Virus record (IMG/VR): IMGVR_UViG_3300042446_001847
Coordinates: 1-27,046 of that record
Reading direction: 5' to 3' (one strand)
Source of the DNA: a virus
Length of the DNA: 27,046 bases
Shown here: positions 7,801 to 14,233 of the stretch, piece by piece
How positions within the stretch are numbered: the stretch's first letter is position 1
Layout: every line of letters begins with the position of its first letter
Notes under the pieces: generated by a model
Databases searched by the model: none
Seen by the model: only the letters and a program-made list of their open reading frames with translations
What the model was told of the DNA's origin: nothing
Program-made: the position numbers and the translations under genes

Positions 7801-9223
7801 TATCCCTCCTTGGGATTCTGGCCTGACGGACACAATTGTCAACGTCACAGACCTAAAAGTTGTCAACCTTACCGGATCCGCAAAACTCGTCTACGACCTT
7901 CGCATTCCGTACAGCCGTGTCGAGTTAAATTTTGGCATTGAAGGCACTGCCTATTATCAATGCAGAGTCTACCTAGTCAGAGCAGGATTTGACAATGAGT
8001 TGATCGGCGACACTAAAGACTTCACTTATCTGGAGTTAATCAACACCATCGTAGAGTATGCAAAGCTCGGCTATCGTCGGTATTACGTCGTCCCATTCAA
8101 CACAGTGGGTCTTATGGGAACGGGTGCGTATGTAGACGTCCTGGTCGAGCCTGATCGTGAGCGGCCACCTACACCCTACGGCTTTGCTGTAAACGTGCAG
8201 AGCGAGCTTGTGGAGTTGTTCTGGCAACTTTCAGAAGCGCCAGATATCGCACACTACATCATTCGCTATACGCCGGATATTATCAGCCCACGCTGGAACG
8301 CTTCGCAATTCTTGAGCCAAGTCAGCTGGCAGACAAATCACACTTCTGCTGGTGCTAGGACTGGCACTTACATGATCAAGGCCGTTGACACTTCGGGCAA
8401 CGAGTCAATCGAGGCGATGAAGCGCACCACAGTCGCACAGCTGCCGAACATCAACTATATCGAACGTGTCGAAGATCACCTCAGAGATTGGGACGGATTG
8501 AATTATCTGACCGAGTCCAGAGGTTCCGTGATGTACGCATCAGGCGCAGACAACGATGTGCAGCCAGTCTCCTATTACGTCTGTAAGGAAATCGTAGACC
8601 TCGGAGAACCTTACGAGGTTCGTATCAGCTCCAAGATTCGTGCGTTTGGTCAACACTCAGACGACCTCATCTACAAGTGGAAAACGCTTGCAGACGTTCC
8701 CGCAATGGCAAGGGCAACATCGTCCGAGTGGGACGCATGGGTGGAGGTCAGGGTTTCAGACTCGCAGACCTTTATCGCCAGCTGGAACACGATGGCAGAG
8801 ATTGATCCCATCGCTACTGGAAACGAAGCAGACTGGTCTGTTTGGCGTCCTGTTGAGGTCGGCGACTTCACTGGTCAATACCTCCAGTTCCGCATCCAGC
8901 TTCGCAGCTACAACAATTTAGTGAGGCCGGTCGTCACAGACGGCACGATCGAAATCGATATGCCAGACCGTATTGATTACGGTCCTGACGTCGAGGTCGC
9001 AGAGGGCGGGCTGACAGTATTTTTTGCTCCCGCATTTAGGGTGCCACCATCCGTCGCAATCAGCATCGACGGAAATGATCAGCCCGTGAGTGCAGTGGTG
9101 ACGAACAAGGATAGAGACAGTTTTGATGTAAAGCTAGTAAACGTAGTAACGAATTCCCCAGTGGCTGGTCGCATCGACTGGCAAGCAAAGGGCTATGGAC
9201 GGCGAGCCGTCACTTCTATTTAA
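4841..9223 (+). CDS. TipJ/gpJ-like host-specificity tail tip protein, fused to gpI-like N-terminus
   Basis: This 1460-aa protein would form the tail tip and contact the host receptor. Residues about 1-75 resemble the small beta-grasp part of lambda gpI. A Gly-rich, strongly hydrophobic stretch follows at about 80-145, then the long gpJ-like body from about 150. A low-complexity Gly/Trp/Asp segment lies near 385-450. A fibronectin type III-like domain begins near 1105 (after RERPPTPYGF). The last 70 or so residues form a separate strand-rich domain that may be the receptor-binding end. Lambda has I and J as separate genes; here they are one frame, as in many TipJ-type phages. The start has no clear ribosome site and overlaps the peptidase gene by 13 bases, so translation is probably coupled. 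A short AAGGAA site follows for the next gene. Confidence 0.88.
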   Translation: MENLNSVKVKHRIFEDAVHLTIPPGSSIQQIIDLAEIPDQALPNIVVLNHGSVISDWEYVTKDADNLAICVVPQGGGRGGKSILGAIAMIAIAAFAWWAAPAIVGFGAGSAGWAAAAAAGSSGWVMAASAAITMVGSMAMNALIRPPSLSVKSISDNRPTAGPADAAEANTFVFGGQSNQGRKYQPSARVYGRHRMFPSIAANPLIENAGTDSIITTVYDFGLGNLRIEDLRIGDADASEYAPELAFHYGSLMRSTVYYPKRVSYESLTYVTKQDQPFVIRTKPNSISGQVDLYFPRGLVFYDDTGKRLENKVQLEVWWRKVGNPDWIKVRDDQFKGATVRQDTAIASTSEQYETGVLTDAERYSLYTRPESYWQETIPDDYGTGNNEGGGDNNWGGGGWDGGNSGGGRAEDEYVETTVVFEGVFVYGGWDGGDSSNSGGGLSDAAKLGAKIALDGYSKGSLKETQGNTSYYSVIKAQHELSLGTMWLDFVEVRGDTTYYGTRISHNNQLIYNGDQLLSGVYNNYRKGTSKGSVQPSQERREEYYSLIVPTYTSFATSTIVGSTARPFTLVAAVDFYESATHEFQIVRRTPVSEDNRSANDITITLIKSFQSGAVFNLSRVHTMLEMRLLANDKISGVVNNISAICTSVLRVWDGAAWVYQPSRNPAWIVYDVLTGEANPAPLRDDQIDLASFYRLAQLCDEQISTPLIDGTTSVGPRYVCDLVVDYETTVYQLIESILSVCRSTLIMSQSGKYGVLIDQAQSVPRQLLTPVNSWNFSGNRTYSDRPNALRVKYVEPELNWQMNEILVYDDGFNVNNARTFEDLATFGITDGARAWRFGRYMLAQGLQRSETFSISVDVENLAVQRGDLVRVAHDVPKIGGLGARVVDVYGNQVKVSEEVTVTLTDYTIRLRDGSIRTGKILDTSDDGLLTLDNTSGIESDDLIVIGNTERVTQDYLVQEIRPGADLSADLTLVRYVEGVYTADEGDIPPWDSGLTDTIVNVTDLKVVNLTGSAKLVYDLRIPYSRVELNFGIEGTAYYQCRVYLVRAGFDNELIGDTKDFTYLELINTIVEYAKLGYRRYYVVPFNTVGLMGTGAYVDVLVEPDRERPPTPYGFAVNVQSELVELFWQLSEAPDIAHYIIRYTPDIISPRWNASQFLSQVSWQTNHTSAGARTGTYMIKAVDTSGNESIEAMKRTTVAQLPNINYIERVEDHLRDWDGLNYLTESRGSVMYASGADNDVQPVSYYVCKEIVDLGEPYEVRISSKIRAFGQHSDDLIYKWKTLADVPAMARATSSEWDAWVEVRVSDSQTFIASWNTMAEIDPIATGNEADWSVWRPVEVGDFTGQYLQFRIQLRSYNNLVRPVVTDGTIEIDMPDRIDYGPDVEVAEGGLTVFFAPAFRVPPSVAISIDGNDQPVSAVVTNKDRDSFDVKLVNVVTNSPVAGRIDWQAKGYGRRAVTSI

Positions 9224-9235
9224 AGGAATTTAAAA

Positions 9236-10414
9236 ATGGCACAGCAACCGATTACAGACTATCCAATTGATCCGGTCGTCACGTCCGGCACTCAATTGGC
9301 GGATGTTCTCAACAGGACGAATCAAGTCCTTAACAGCGGCAACTCAGGCACCAGTCGTCCACCGATGGTCACGACCGGTGGCTTGTGGGTAAAGACTGGC
9401 GGTACAACGCCAGAGCTGTATATGTTCGATGGCACGACCGACATTTTAATTGCAGCGTCATCGCAGCTCGACGGGTTTGTTGCCAAGTCCGGCGACACGA
9501 TGACTGGTCCGCTGCAAGTAACAAACGGAGGCGTGACCACACAGATTAAATCTGACGCCAACAGGGGATACGTCGGTACTGTCTCAAATCATGGTTTTGC
9601 ACTCATTACAAATAACATTGAGCGCGCGAATATTGACGCCTCAGGAATGAGTGTGTCCGGATGGGTTGGAGCCTCCGGAGGTTTTGTAAACCAAACAAGA
9701 GGAGACGTTACTAACGCAAAAATTTCAATCAGTAACGCCGCAAACGCAAACGACGCAAATGGCGACGTTACAATATCCGGCTACTATCCGATCGTTTTTA
9801 GGACGGAGTTATCTGCGGAGCGCGCAAGATTCACGAGGGCGGGAAATTTTTGCCTCGGAACTGATTCCGACCTTAGTTCAAAACTTAATATTTATTCAGG
9901 CGTTCAGAGCGGAATTACTCAGCTTTTAAATGATGGAGGAGGCACCTTACAGCGATATTTAGTCGGATCGGTTGGTAATGTAGTCGGGTTCATTACTACT
10001 GATGGATTAAGCACTACTTACGCGACAACTTCAGACTATCGACTCAAAGAAAATGTTGCACCTATGACGGGCGCACTCTCATTGGTCGCAGCATTAAAGC
10101 CATGCACTTACACATGGAAGAAAAACGGAGCGCCAAGCCAAGGTTTTATTGCTCACGAATTGCAGGAAATCCTTCCGGCAGCGGTGACTGGCGAGAAGGA
10201 CAAAGTCGAATCTATCGGGAACGTCGTAGATAGCGAGGGCAAAGTCGTACAGGAAGGAGTGATCGAGCCAAACGAATCACTCAGGTCCGAGACTTGGGTC
10301 AAAACCGGGGAGCGCCCTGTCTATCAAGGGATCGACACCTCGTTCCTAGTCGCAACACTTGTAGCGGCAATCCAAGAGCTGTCAGCCAAGGTCGCAGCAC
10401 TAGAGGCTAAGTAG
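9236..10414 (+). CDS. Tail fibre with C-terminal intramolecular chaperone (peptidase S74 type)
   Basis: This 392-aa protein starts at ATG 9236 after AAGGAA. The N-terminal about 90 residues would attach to the tail; the middle is strand-rich with many Asn, Thr and Gly, as in trimeric fibres. Near residues 262-320 is the S74 signature: TTSDYRLKENV, then a stretch ending in SQGFIAHELQEILP. In this family the chaperone domain trims itself off after the fibre folds, using a Ser/Lys pair that corresponds to the Ser and Lys of SDYRLK. The final roughly 30 residues (LVATLVAAIQELSAKVAALEAK) look like a short coiled coil. The gene overlaps the holin gene's GTG start by one base at 10414. Confidence 0.88.
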   Translation: MAQQPITDYPIDPVVTSGTQLADVLNRTNQVLNSGNSGTSRPPMVTTGGLWVKTGGTTPELYMFDGTTDILIAASSQLDGFVAKSGDTMTGPLQVTNGGVTTQIKSDANRGYVGTVSNHGFALITNNIERANIDASGMSVSGWVGASGGFVNQTRGDVTNAKISISNAANANDANGDVTISGYYPIVFRTELSAERARFTRAGNFCLGTDSDLSSKLNIYSGVQSGITQLLNDGGGTLQRYLVGSVGNVVGFITTDGLSTTYATTSDYRLKENVAPMTGALSLVAALKPCTYTWKKNGAPSQGFIAHELQEILPAAVTGEKDKVESIGNVVDSEGKVVQEGVIEPNESLRSETWVKTGERPVYQGIDTSFLVATLVAAIQELSAKVAALEAK

Positions 10415-11031
10415 TGGAGGACAAGCAAACCTCACAAGTTAAGGATGGCGTTATGTCCATCCTGACCTACATCGACAGCCCCTTCAAACTGTTCGTTGTC
10501 CTCTTGCTTGGTCTGGTCGGCTTTGCTGGCTACTTCATCTACACCCACCAAGGCGTGATGATTGGCGCGTATATGCAGTCACGCGAATTGCCCAAGCTCG
10601 ATGACTCCCGTTTCGATGATGCCGCAGCGATGCTATTCAAAGAGACGGGGGCAGAGGTCGTGTCGGTATTTACTGTTGACCCGATTCTGAATAAGCGTGT
10701 GCTGGTGCGGGCGTACACCAAGACCGGAGGGCGACAGAAGTCGCTTGAGGGCGTGGATGTCAAGCTGTTCACGAACATGGCAAGCAACAACGCCGATGTG
10801 GTCAAGCTGATGTCGGGGGAGGTACCTTGCGGCCCTTACACACGGCCACAGTCGGTCGCTGGTCTGTTCTACCTGTCGGCGGGGGTTCAATTCACTTGCA
10901 GGGTGAGCAGTCCCAGTGCCAAGGAGCAATTCGTGGGACAGATCACAGCTGGGTGGGTAGGTGAGCCAGATCTTGAACACGCACGCTCAGTGTTGATGAT
11001 CGTGGCCGATATGTTGATCAAGGGGAAATAA
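10414..11031 (+). CDS. Holin, T4 gpT-like layout (one N-terminal membrane segment, periplasmic domain)
   Basis: The protein has 205 aa from GTG 10414 (overlapping the fibre stop) or 192 aa from ATG 10453, which has a better AAGGA site at 10441-10445. One hydrophobic segment (FKLFVVLLLGLVGFAGYFIY, about residues 24-43) is followed by a soluble domain with two Cys and a final helix ending DMLIKGK. This single-span, large-periplasmic-domain layout and the pattern near the C-terminus resemble T4 holin T, which triggers lysis and senses superinfection. It stands first in the lysis cassette, directly before the spanin gene (stop and start overlap at 11031). The two start sites could give a long and a short form, as for lambda S, but that is inference. 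Confidence 0.65.
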   Translation: MEDKQTSQVKDGVMSILTYIDSPFKLFVVLLLGLVGFAGYFIYTHQGVMIGAYMQSRELPKLDDSRFDDAAAMLFKETGAEVVSVFTVDPILNKRVLVRAYTKTGGRQKSLEGVDVKLFTNMASNNADVVKLMSGEVPCGPYTRPQSVAGLFYLSAGVQFTCRVSSPSAKEQFVGQITAGWVGEPDLEHARSVLMIVADMLIKGK

Positions 11032-11441
11032 TGCTCTACGCAAAAATCGCAGCAATAGTTATCGCCCTGGGCATTGCTTACTGGCAAGGCTATTCGACGA
11101 TGAAAGACAAGCACTTGCTGTTTGTTGCTGAAGTCCAGCGTGTCGGCGAAGCCCAGGAGGCGGCCAATCAACACGCCGTCGAGGTGGCGGAAATTATTTC
11201 GGAGTCAATAAAAAATGAATATGAAATCAAAATTGCTGGCTTGCGTAATCGCTACGCTAATGCTGGCAGGGTGTGCCAGCAGAGTCCCGGTGGCGGTCGT
11301 TTGTCCTCCACCAGCCAAACCACCAGCCGAGCTGATGAACTCGCCTCCGACAGCAGACTTGCTGGACTTTGCGCCGAAACAACGCAGCAATTAATTTCCC
11401 TTCAACAATGGATTTCTAAACAGCAGGAGCATCAAAAATGA
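11031..11441 (+). CDS. Rz: Rz-like inner-membrane spanin
   Basis: This 136-aa protein has an N-terminal signal anchor (residues about 4-20, IAAIVIALGIAYW) followed by a charged helical region that would cross the periplasm. In lambda, Rz pairs with the outer-membrane lipoprotein Rz1 and fuses the two membranes in the last step of lysis. An Rz1 frame lies inside this gene in the +1 frame (11215-11394), which strongly supports the call. The start overlaps the holin stop (TAATG), and the end overlaps the endolysin start by four bases (ATGA, 11438-11441). Sequence identity to named Rz proteins cannot be judged by eye; topology and the nested lipoprotein carry the assignment. Confidence 0.85.
   Translation: MLYAKIAAIVIALGIAYWQGYSTMKDKHLLFVAEVQRVGEAQEAANQHAVEVAEIISESIKNEYEIKIAGLRNRYANAGRVCQQSPGGGRLSSTSQTTSRADELASDSRLAGLCAETTQQLISLQQWISKQQEHQK
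11215..11394 (+). CDS. Rz1: Rz1-like outer-membrane spanin lipoprotein nested in Rz
   Basis: A 59-aa frame is embedded in Rz, shifted +1. It begins MNMKSKLLACVIATLMLAGC: a basic n-region, a hydrophobic core and the lipobox Leu-Ala-Gly-Cys at residues 17-20. Cleavage before Cys20 would leave a mature peptide of 40 aa. The mature part is Pro-rich (PPPAKPPAEL, residues 31-40), as Rz1 proteins are. A GGAG site lies at 11201-11204, 10 bases before ATG 11215; a second ATG at 11221 is also possible. The stop is TAA 11392-11394. Complete nesting of Rz1 in Rz is the lambda arrangement. At 59 aa it falls under common gene-length cut-offs and is easily missed. Confidence 0.9.
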   Translation: MNMKSKLLACVIATLMLAGCASRVPVAVVCPPPAKPPAELMNSPPTADLLDFAPKQRSN

Positions 11442-12040
11442 TTACACGCGAAAACCTTCTGGCCGTCACAACACCAGAGATGGCTGATAAATGGTTGGAT
11501 GCATTAAATGCCACAGCCGAGCAATTTGATATCAATACTCCAGACAGAATCGCCGGGTTCTTGAGCCAGCTGGCGCATGAGTCCGCAGGATTTAAGGCAA
11601 CGTCTGAGAACCTCAACTATTCAGCCGAGGCGCTTTGCCGGGTCTGGCCGAGCCGGTTCAACGCTGAAAATTGCCAAGATTACGCTCGCAATCCTGAAAA
11701 AATTGCAAATAAGGCATATAGCTCAAGAATGGGCAACGGCGACGAATCGTCAGGTGATGGCTGGAAATACCGAGGAAAAGGCCTAATTCAGCTCACGGGC
11801 AAAGACAACTATCAGCGATTCTCAGATGCGACCGGCGTGGACGCTGTCGAGAATCCCGAGCTTTTGGCCGAGCCAGAAATGGCTGCATTGTCGGCTGGAT
11901 GGTTCTGGTCAACGAACGGACTGAACGCCCTGGCCGACTCCAAGGATGTGGTCGCGATGACCAAGAGGATCAATGGAGGGACACACGGCCTAGATGATCG
12001 CCAGGCGAAATATGCCGCTGTTTTGGCATCAATGGCCTGA
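11438..12040 (+). CDS. Endolysin, glycoside hydrolase family 19 (chitinase-like muramidase)
   Basis: This 200-aa enzyme would cut peptidoglycan sugar chains at lysis. The GH19 landmarks are LAHESAGF at residues 45-52, with Glu48 the expected acid, and SENLNYS at 56-62, with Glu57 the expected base. The long central block SSGDGWKYRGKGLIQLTG (104-121) is the strongly conserved substrate-cleft region. There is no signal peptide or membrane segment, so export depends on the holin. The ribosome site AGGAG lies near 11424-11428, and the start overlaps the Rz stop by four bases. The gene is last in the cassette (holin, spanins, endolysin), whereas lambda has holin, endolysin, spanins. Its stop is only about 6 bp from the first attP arm repeat. 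Confidence 0.92.
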   Translation: MITRENLLAVTTPEMADKWLDALNATAEQFDINTPDRIAGFLSQLAHESAGFKATSENLNYSAEALCRVWPSRFNAENCQDYARNPEKIANKAYSSRMGNGDESSGDGWKYRGKGLIQLTGKDNYQRFSDATGVDAVENPELLAEPEMAALSAGWFWSTNGLNALADSKDVVAMTKRINGGTHGLDDRQAKYAAVLASMA

Positions 12041-12045
12041 AATCC

Positions 12046-12088
12046 TGGTGCTATTCTGGTGCTATTTCGGTGCTATTTTTGCGCTATT
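12046..12088 (+). repeat. Phased direct repeats, left attP arm (likely integrase arm sites)
   Basis: TGGTGCTATT occurs at 12046-12055 and 12057-12066, then CGGTGCTATT at 12068-12077 and a weaker TTGCGCTATT at 12079-12088. The units are exactly 11 bp apart, about one helical turn, all in the same direction. The same 10-mer returns on the far side of the core at 12250 and 12261. This is the expected look of arm-type binding sites for the N-terminal domain of a tyrosine integrase. Confidence 0.75.
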
Positions 12089-12116
12089 TTGGACAGTATT
12101 GGACAGTCAGGGAAAG

Positions 12117-12154
12117 AAAAACCCCCGGAGAACGTGGTGTTCTAAGGGGGTTTG
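12117..12154. terminator. Rho-independent terminator between lysis genes and attP core
   Basis: The left arm AAACCCCC (12119-12126) pairs with GGGGGTTT (12146-12153), and inside it AGAAC pairs with GTTCT, giving a long GC-rich hairpin. Read on the minus strand, it is followed by TTTTTCTTT, a good termination tract; on the plus strand only three T follow, so it is weaker for the lysis operon. The flanking 8-mers GACAGTCA (12102-12109) and TGACTGTC (12153-12160) are also perfect inverted repeats, and their function is unknown. Confidence 0.75.
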
Positions 12155-12175
12155 ACTGTCTATCTCTGTCTATAC

Positions 12176-12206
12176 TGGTGGAGCCGGGGGGAATTGAACC
12201 CCCGTC
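12176..12206 (-). other. attP: attP core matching the 3' end of a tmRNA (ssrA) gene
   Basis: On the minus strand this stretch reads GACGGGGGTTCAATTCCCCC followed by CGGCTCCACCA. That is a complete T-arm (GGGGG, loop TTCAATT, CCCCC), acceptor strand and encoded CCA. The GGCTCCACCA end with this T-arm is typical of proteobacterial tmRNA. No anticodon arm, D-arm or 5' acceptor strand is present, so it is not a working RNA gene by itself. It lies between arm-type repeats and next to int, so it is the crossover region of an intact attP. Integration would rebuild the host ssrA 3' end. Identity with ssrA rather than a tRNA gene is my reading of the pattern. Confidence 0.8.
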
Positions 12207-12249
12207 TAATTTCAATAGATATGCGGCTCTCCGGGGTGTTTTGCGTTTC

Positions 12250-12270
12250 TGGTGCTATTCTGGTGCTATT
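12250..12270 (+). repeat. Phased direct repeats, right attP arm
   Basis: TGGTGCTATT at 12250-12259 and 12261-12270, again 11 bp apart and in the same direction as the left-arm copies. The second copy overlaps the integrase stop codon (12266-12268), so coding sequence and arm site share bases. Confidence 0.75.
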
Positions 12271-13489
12271 TGGTACCGGACATTTCGACAACGTGATCGA
12301 AATTAGCACCAGCCTTCGTGAAGTTCGCAGGGATGAACTTTCCGTATGTGCGAAAGATCATTTGGACGTCAACGTGGCCCATCTGACCGACGAGCCAGAA
12401 CGGGTTTGCTCCCGCTGTCAGCAGAGTTGAGGCGAATGTGTGGCGCACCTGGTAAGGGTTGCGATATCGAACGCCAGCACGTTTGCAAAGAGGGTCCCAG
12501 AGTGTCTTTCGGATCTGCGCGTCGGACAACCAAGGGGCGGCAGTTCGTGGGTTAAACCAGACCCGACCACCTTCCAGAAACGAGACGGACTTTTGTGCCG
12601 ACAGCGCATCGAGTGCGGCCGCCGACAAATCAATGTCTCGTTTGCCGGATTCTGTTTTTGGCGTCTTGTCGATCTGACGGATCTTGCCGTCCTGCATTCC
12701 AGTGACTTGGTTGGCCTCGATCCTGACCTTGCCCTTGATCCAGTCGATTGACGACCATGATAAAGCAATCAACTCGCCTGGGCGCAGACCCGTCTGAAGC
12801 CAGAACTGGACCATCGCTCGCTCATCTGACCTGGCCGCTTTGATCAGCGCGACACATTCGTCCTGGTCAAACGGATCGACCTGGTACTCGGATTTTTTGG
12901 TGGTCTGGCGCAGCAACTTGCCAAGTGCGATTCGATCGAGTGGATTGAATTCCAGCAGCTCATCATTGACGGCATCGTCCAGGACGGATCGCAGAGGGGT
13001 CAACGCATTGCGGACGGTCTTGGCCGTCACACCCAGATCAGCCACCCATTCGCGCAACATTGATGGGGCAAGCTCAGACAGCGGCATCGAGCCGAACTTA
13101 GGGATCAGGCGATTTTTAATGGCCTTTGAATATCCCTGGAGCGTGGACGGCGAGAGCGAGCCGTTTGCTGCCTGGCGCTCATAAGTCTGTAATTGTTTGA
13201 TCAGGAGCGATCCAAGTGTCAGCGGAGCGACAACGGGGGCGGATTCCTGGGCGCGGGGTGAGTTGGGGAAATAACTGGCATAGTTGAAAGTGCCATCAGC
13301 CAGCCGGCGTTTGATCTCGGCCCGGAGTCCCGTCGCATACTCTATATAAGATTTTGTCAGTTTGCCTGGTGGTAACAGCTCGCGGCATTGTTTGCCCTCC
13401 CAGACGAAAGAAACTTGAATCCTTACGCCCTCAGAAGTGTCGCGTAGGGTCAGGCCGCGTGGGACTGATATCGCTGTGTCTCGACCCAT
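12266..13489 (-). CDS. int: Tyrosine integrase with DUF3596-like N-terminal arm domain
   Basis: I choose ATG 13489 (GAGGT site at 13500-13496), giving 407 aa; a longer GTG start at 13522 lies deep inside xis and has no better site. Residues about 1-75 match the DUF3596-type arm-binding domain. A SAM-like core-binding domain follows, near 90-190. The catalytic set is Arg236 (TGLRPGE), Arg349 (PYQVRHTFAS), His372 (MGHVD) and the nucleophile Tyr382 (FRTYGKF). The box-II His is replaced by Tyr, as I recall it for this integrase subgroup. The gene is transcribed toward attP, and its start overlaps the end of xis by 40 bases. Its natural target is most likely the host tmRNA gene, judging from the adjacent attP core. 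Confidence 0.93.
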   Translation of the reverse strand: MGRDTAISVPRGLTLRDTSEGVRIQVSFVWEGKQCRELLPPGKLTKSYIEYATGLRAEIKRRLADGTFNYASYFPNSPRAQESAPVVAPLTLGSLLIKQLQTYERQAANGSLSPSTLQGYSKAIKNRLIPKFGSMPLSELAPSMLREWVADLGVTAKTVRNALTPLRSVLDDAVNDELLEFNPLDRIALGKLLRQTTKKSEYQVDPFDQDECVALIKAARSDERAMVQFWLQTGLRPGELIALSWSSIDWIKGKVRIEANQVTGMQDGKIRQIDKTPKTESGKRDIDLSAAALDALSAQKSVSFLEGGRVWFNPRTAAPWLSDAQIRKTLWDPLCKRAGVRYRNPYQVRHTFASTLLTAGANPFWLVGQMGHVDVQMIFRTYGKFIPANFTKAGANFDHVVEMSGTK

Positions 13490-13668
13490 TGTTCTACCTC
13501 GTCCAGATTTATCCACAGGCACCCATCAGGGGCCTTTCGGTAATGTTGATCTATTTTCCATAGTTTGCGTCTGTTTTTAGCATAAACGGCGTCCGGCGTG
13601 TCGCCGGTCAGTTCGCAATACTTGTTTAATTTGACCCATCGGATCCGGTTTGTTACCTGGTCGCTCAT
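13450..13668 (-). CDS. xis: Excisionase-like protein
   Basis: The 72-aa frame from ATG 13668 has a GGAG site 8 bases upstream. A GTG three codons earlier is possible but overlaps that site. The sequence RIRWVKLNKYCELTGDTPDA, then a KNRRKLW element and a WINLDEVEQWVE element, matches the small winged-helix excisionases that sit beside DUF3596-type integrases. These proteins bend attR/attP DNA and favour excision. The gene overlaps int by 40 bases, as lambda xis overlaps int, and starts on the last base of the preceding gene's stop codon (TAATG). Confidence 0.82.
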   Translation of the reverse strand: MSDQVTNRIRWVKLNKYCELTGDTPDAVYAKNRRKLWKIDQHYRKAPDGCLWINLDEVEQWVETQRYQSHAA

Positions 13669-13853
13669 TATGAACACTCCTTAAACAGCTTAAACATCTT
13701 GCTCCAAGCGTCGTCCCATTCGTGCGTATCGTCTGCTGCACCCAGTTCTCGGGCGGCGGCCACCAAGCGTCTATTCAGGTCTGATAATCGCTTGATCTCG
13801 TCATGTAATGGTTGCGCTTCAACCAAGGTAAACAGGTCCGGCTGTGTTTTCAT
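13668..13853 (-). CDS. Hypothetical small protein, 61 aa
   Basis: I do not recognise this protein. The start chosen is ATG 13853, which overlaps the upstream stop as ATGA; an upstream start at 13907 lies fully inside the neighbouring gene. The sequence is helical and charged, with an LHDEIKRLSDLNRRLVAAAR heptad-like stretch near residues 17-36 and an acidic, Trp-containing part (DDTHEWDDAWSKMFKLFKE) toward the end. It could be a small protein-binding helix hairpin. It lies directly before xis and shares one base with its start, so it is probably translated together with it. Confidence 0.6.
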   Translation of the reverse strand: MKTQPDLFTLVEAQPLHDEIKRLSDLNRRLVAAARELGAADDTHEWDDAWSKMFKLFKECS

Positions 13854-14224
13854 TTGACCATCCATGCAGCAGCTACATCTGGGCGCGGCTTGAATGTTGC
13901 CAGCCATCTTTTATGCTCTGCCATCTTGAGTTTCGCATCGTGGAGGCTGGTGTCACGCTCCACGATGTCCGACTTGCGTTCGCGGGTTTTATTAACACCT
14001 CGGCCGAGCTTAATCACACGAACTGGACAACGAGCTGTTTCTGTGTGATTCCAGTCAACAACATGAGCTTTATTCAATTCAAGCAGCCGATCAATGGCGT
14101 TTGTTGTTTGCAGAGGAGTCATATTGCAAGCGGCCGCAATTTGCTTGACAGTCCCTTGATTGATTTGCTCAAGCGTCAAAAACACTTTATGGATAATTGA
14201 ATTTTCTACTTTCGCCACGCCCAT
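13850..14224 (-). CDS. Putative winged-helix DNA-binding protein
   Basis: This 124-aa protein has a helix-turn-helix-like block at about residues 24-52 (GTVKQIAAACNMTPLQTTNA followed by IDRLLELNK). This is the pattern of a small winged helix in which local DNA binding is followed by a strand pair. The C-terminal half is basic and helical, with no recognised domain. The position in the leftward operon suggests a regulator or an accessory of integration control, but the target is unknown. Its stop overlaps the start of the next gene as ATGA at 13850-13853. A weak GGATAGGGG site precedes ATG 14224. Confidence 0.62.
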   Translation of the reverse strand: MGVAKVENSIIHKVFLTLEQINQGTVKQIAAACNMTPLQTTNAIDRLLELNKAHVVDWNHTETARCPVRVIKLGRGVNKTRERKSDIVERDTSLHDAKLKMAEHKRWLATFKPRPDVAAAWMVK

Positions 14225-14233
14225 TCTGCGCCC

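Noticed and set aside
12176-12250. A working tRNA or tmRNA gene
   Set aside because: Only T-arm and acceptor 3' strand are present; no D-arm, anticodon arm, mRNA-like part or matching 5' strand.
12046-12270. CRISPR-like array from TGGTGCTATT repeats
   Set aside because: Repeats are only 10 bp, spaced 1 bp apart, with no spacers or cas genes; attP arm sites explain them.
12070-12430. Short plus-strand frames across attP
   Set aside because: They run through arm repeats, hairpin and tmRNA core and have no ribosome site or domain.
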